In this document: positions 7,090 through 7,554 of the stretch, piece after piece
Layout: each line of letters starts with the position of its first letter
Numbering within the stretch: the stretch's first letter is position 1
DNA from: CAZQYC01 sp043746555
GTDB taxonomy: Bacteria; Pseudomonadota; Gammaproteobacteria; Steroidobacterales; Steroidobacteraceae
Assembly (NCBI GenBank): GCA_043746555.1
Contig: JAYTQU010000099.1
Span: 1 to 7,554 of the forward strand
Direction of reading: 5' to 3'
Length of the DNA stretch: 7,554 nucleotides
Program-made: the position numbers and the translations under genes
Notes under the pieces: model-generated
Told to the model about the DNA's origin: nothing
The model's input: only the letters and a program-made list of their open reading frames with translations
The model's database searches: none

Positions 7090-7107
7090 AGGAAAATCCC
7101 CACTACA

Positions 7108-7140
7108 AAAAAAATGCCCCGCCGAAGCGGGGCTCTTTTT
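7108..7140. terminator. Strong bidirectional intrinsic terminator
   Basis: GCCCCGC (7116-7122) and GCGGGGC (7127-7133) form a perfect seven-base GC stem around CGAA (TTCG on the minus strand). A T run follows on each side: 7134-7140 on the plus strand, and the complement of the A run at 7107-7114 on the minus strand. It lies 22 bases past the stop of the PEP-CTERM gene and surely ends that transcript. It would also stop plus-strand transcripts arriving from the IS110 region. Confidence 0.9.
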
Positions 7141-7161
7141 ATATGCGGAGTCGTTGACTAC

Positions 7162-7554
7162 TTATTGATTGAGCTTGCGGCGACGCGCGACGGCTACGCC
7201 GGCGAGACCAAGGCCGAGAAGTGCAAGCGTGCCGGGTTCAGGAACGCTAACAGGGCGGCCGCCGATATTCAGCGTAATAGTGTCCGACGGAAGACCAAAC
7301 GTATATGTTCCAGCAATCAACGTCAGGCCCGCAATGCTTTGGCCATCGAATTCCATGTGAGAGGAAATGGCGTTGCCGGATGCGTAACCGGATTCAACAC
7401 CGACCAACGGAGCTCCCCCATCAAATCCCCAAATACTGAATCCATTACCGGAGTTCGAATCGGGTGGGGAAAAATAAGTGCCGCTCGTACCGAATGGCAG
7501 GCCAACGCTAGTCAGCCGATACCAATCAAGGCCCGGCGTGGTTCCGGCAGCAAT
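7162..7554 (-). CDS. PEP-CTERM sorting domain protein (C-terminal 130 residues)
   Basis: The frame is open to the window edge, so the start and any signal peptide are missing. The visible part is a Ser/Gly/Thr-rich, beta-type exported sequence (GLDWYRLTSVGLPFGTSGTY, NGFSIWGFDGGAPLVGVESG, AGTYTFGLPSDTITLNI). It ends in the tripartite PEP-CTERM signal: VPEPG, then the hydrophobic run TLALLGLGLAGVAVA, then the basic tail RRRKLNQ. In this system the protein is exported and processed at the C-terminal signal by an exosortase, usually in bacteria that make extracellular polysaccharide. No exosortase is in this window. A TTG at 7407 is not needed as a start because the reading continues upstream with the same protein character. 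Function of the exported part is unknown. Confidence 0.92.
   Translation of the reverse strand: MAAGTTPGLDWYRLTSVGLPFGTSGTYFSPPDSNSGNGFSIWGFDGGAPLVGVESGYASGNAISSHMEFDGQSIAGLTLIAGTYTFGLPSDTITLNIGGRPVSVPEPGTLALLGLGLAGVAVARRRKLNQ

Larger units (their letters stand above)
6881..7107. other. Hairpin-rich non-coding stretch upstream of the IS110 remnant
   Basis: No gene is visible in these 227 bases, but several inverted repeats are. TTTTGACG (6904-6911) pairs with CGTCAAAA (6919-6926) across a seven-base loop. GAGAGG/CATCTC (6931-6946) is a five-of-six stem. GCCCG/CGGGC (6961-6973) is perfect with a three-base loop. TGCCGGTA (7031-7038) pairs with TACCGGCA (7082-7089) and encloses TTCAC/GTGAA (7057-7073). 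IS110-group elements encode a structured bridge RNA in the non-coding end upstream of the transposase (in IS1111-group elements it lies downstream). A relic of that RNA is therefore a fair hypothesis, but no element boundary or guide loop could be fixed here. Confidence 0.4.

Overview
The window looks like chromosomal DNA from a Gram-negative bacterium, most likely a beta- or gammaproteobacterium from water or soil. Three things point there. It has a PEP-CTERM protein, a sorting system found in Gram-negatives that make extracellular polymer. It has a chemoreceptor behind a textbook sigma-28 (FliA) promoter. Its membrane-anchored C13 peptidase and OYE_like_5 flavin reductase are typical of Proteobacteria. 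I see no tRNA, rRNA or CRISPR array. Species cannot be assigned from the sequence alone.

Layout. Positions 2-878 (+) are the decayed 3' part of a gene for a one-helix, coiled-coil protein. It is broken by an in-frame stop, two frameshifts, and a 134-bp MITE-like insertion flanked by a CTAG duplication. Facing it is an intact Old Yellow Enzyme-type oxidoreductase (977-2086, -). A divergent control region (2087-2433) separates this from a chemoreceptor (2434-3915, +) that has no periplasmic sensor but carries a Cache-like domain at its cytoplasmic C-terminus. Convergent with the chemoreceptor is a five-helix membrane protein with a C13 (legumain/caspase-fold) peptidase domain (3974-5407, -). 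Upstream of that, on the same strand, is an LCMT-type SAM-dependent methyltransferase (5577-6464, -). Next come a truncated, frameshifted IS110-family transposase (about 6507-6880, -) and a hairpin-rich non-coding stretch (6881-7107). A strong bidirectional terminator (7108-7140) and the 3' end of a PEP-CTERM protein gene (7162-7554, -) close the window.

The genes do not form a pathway or an evident operon. Strands alternate, the gaps are wide, and two mobile-element relics plus a pseudogene mark this as drifting accessory sequence. The best-supported unusual points are the MITE-like insertion (removing it restores the reading frame), the sigma-28 promoter in front of a receptor with inverted sensor topology, and the structured DNA upstream of the IS110 remnant, where a bridge-RNA relic is possible but unproven. 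I do not see convincing evidence for a new multi-gene system.
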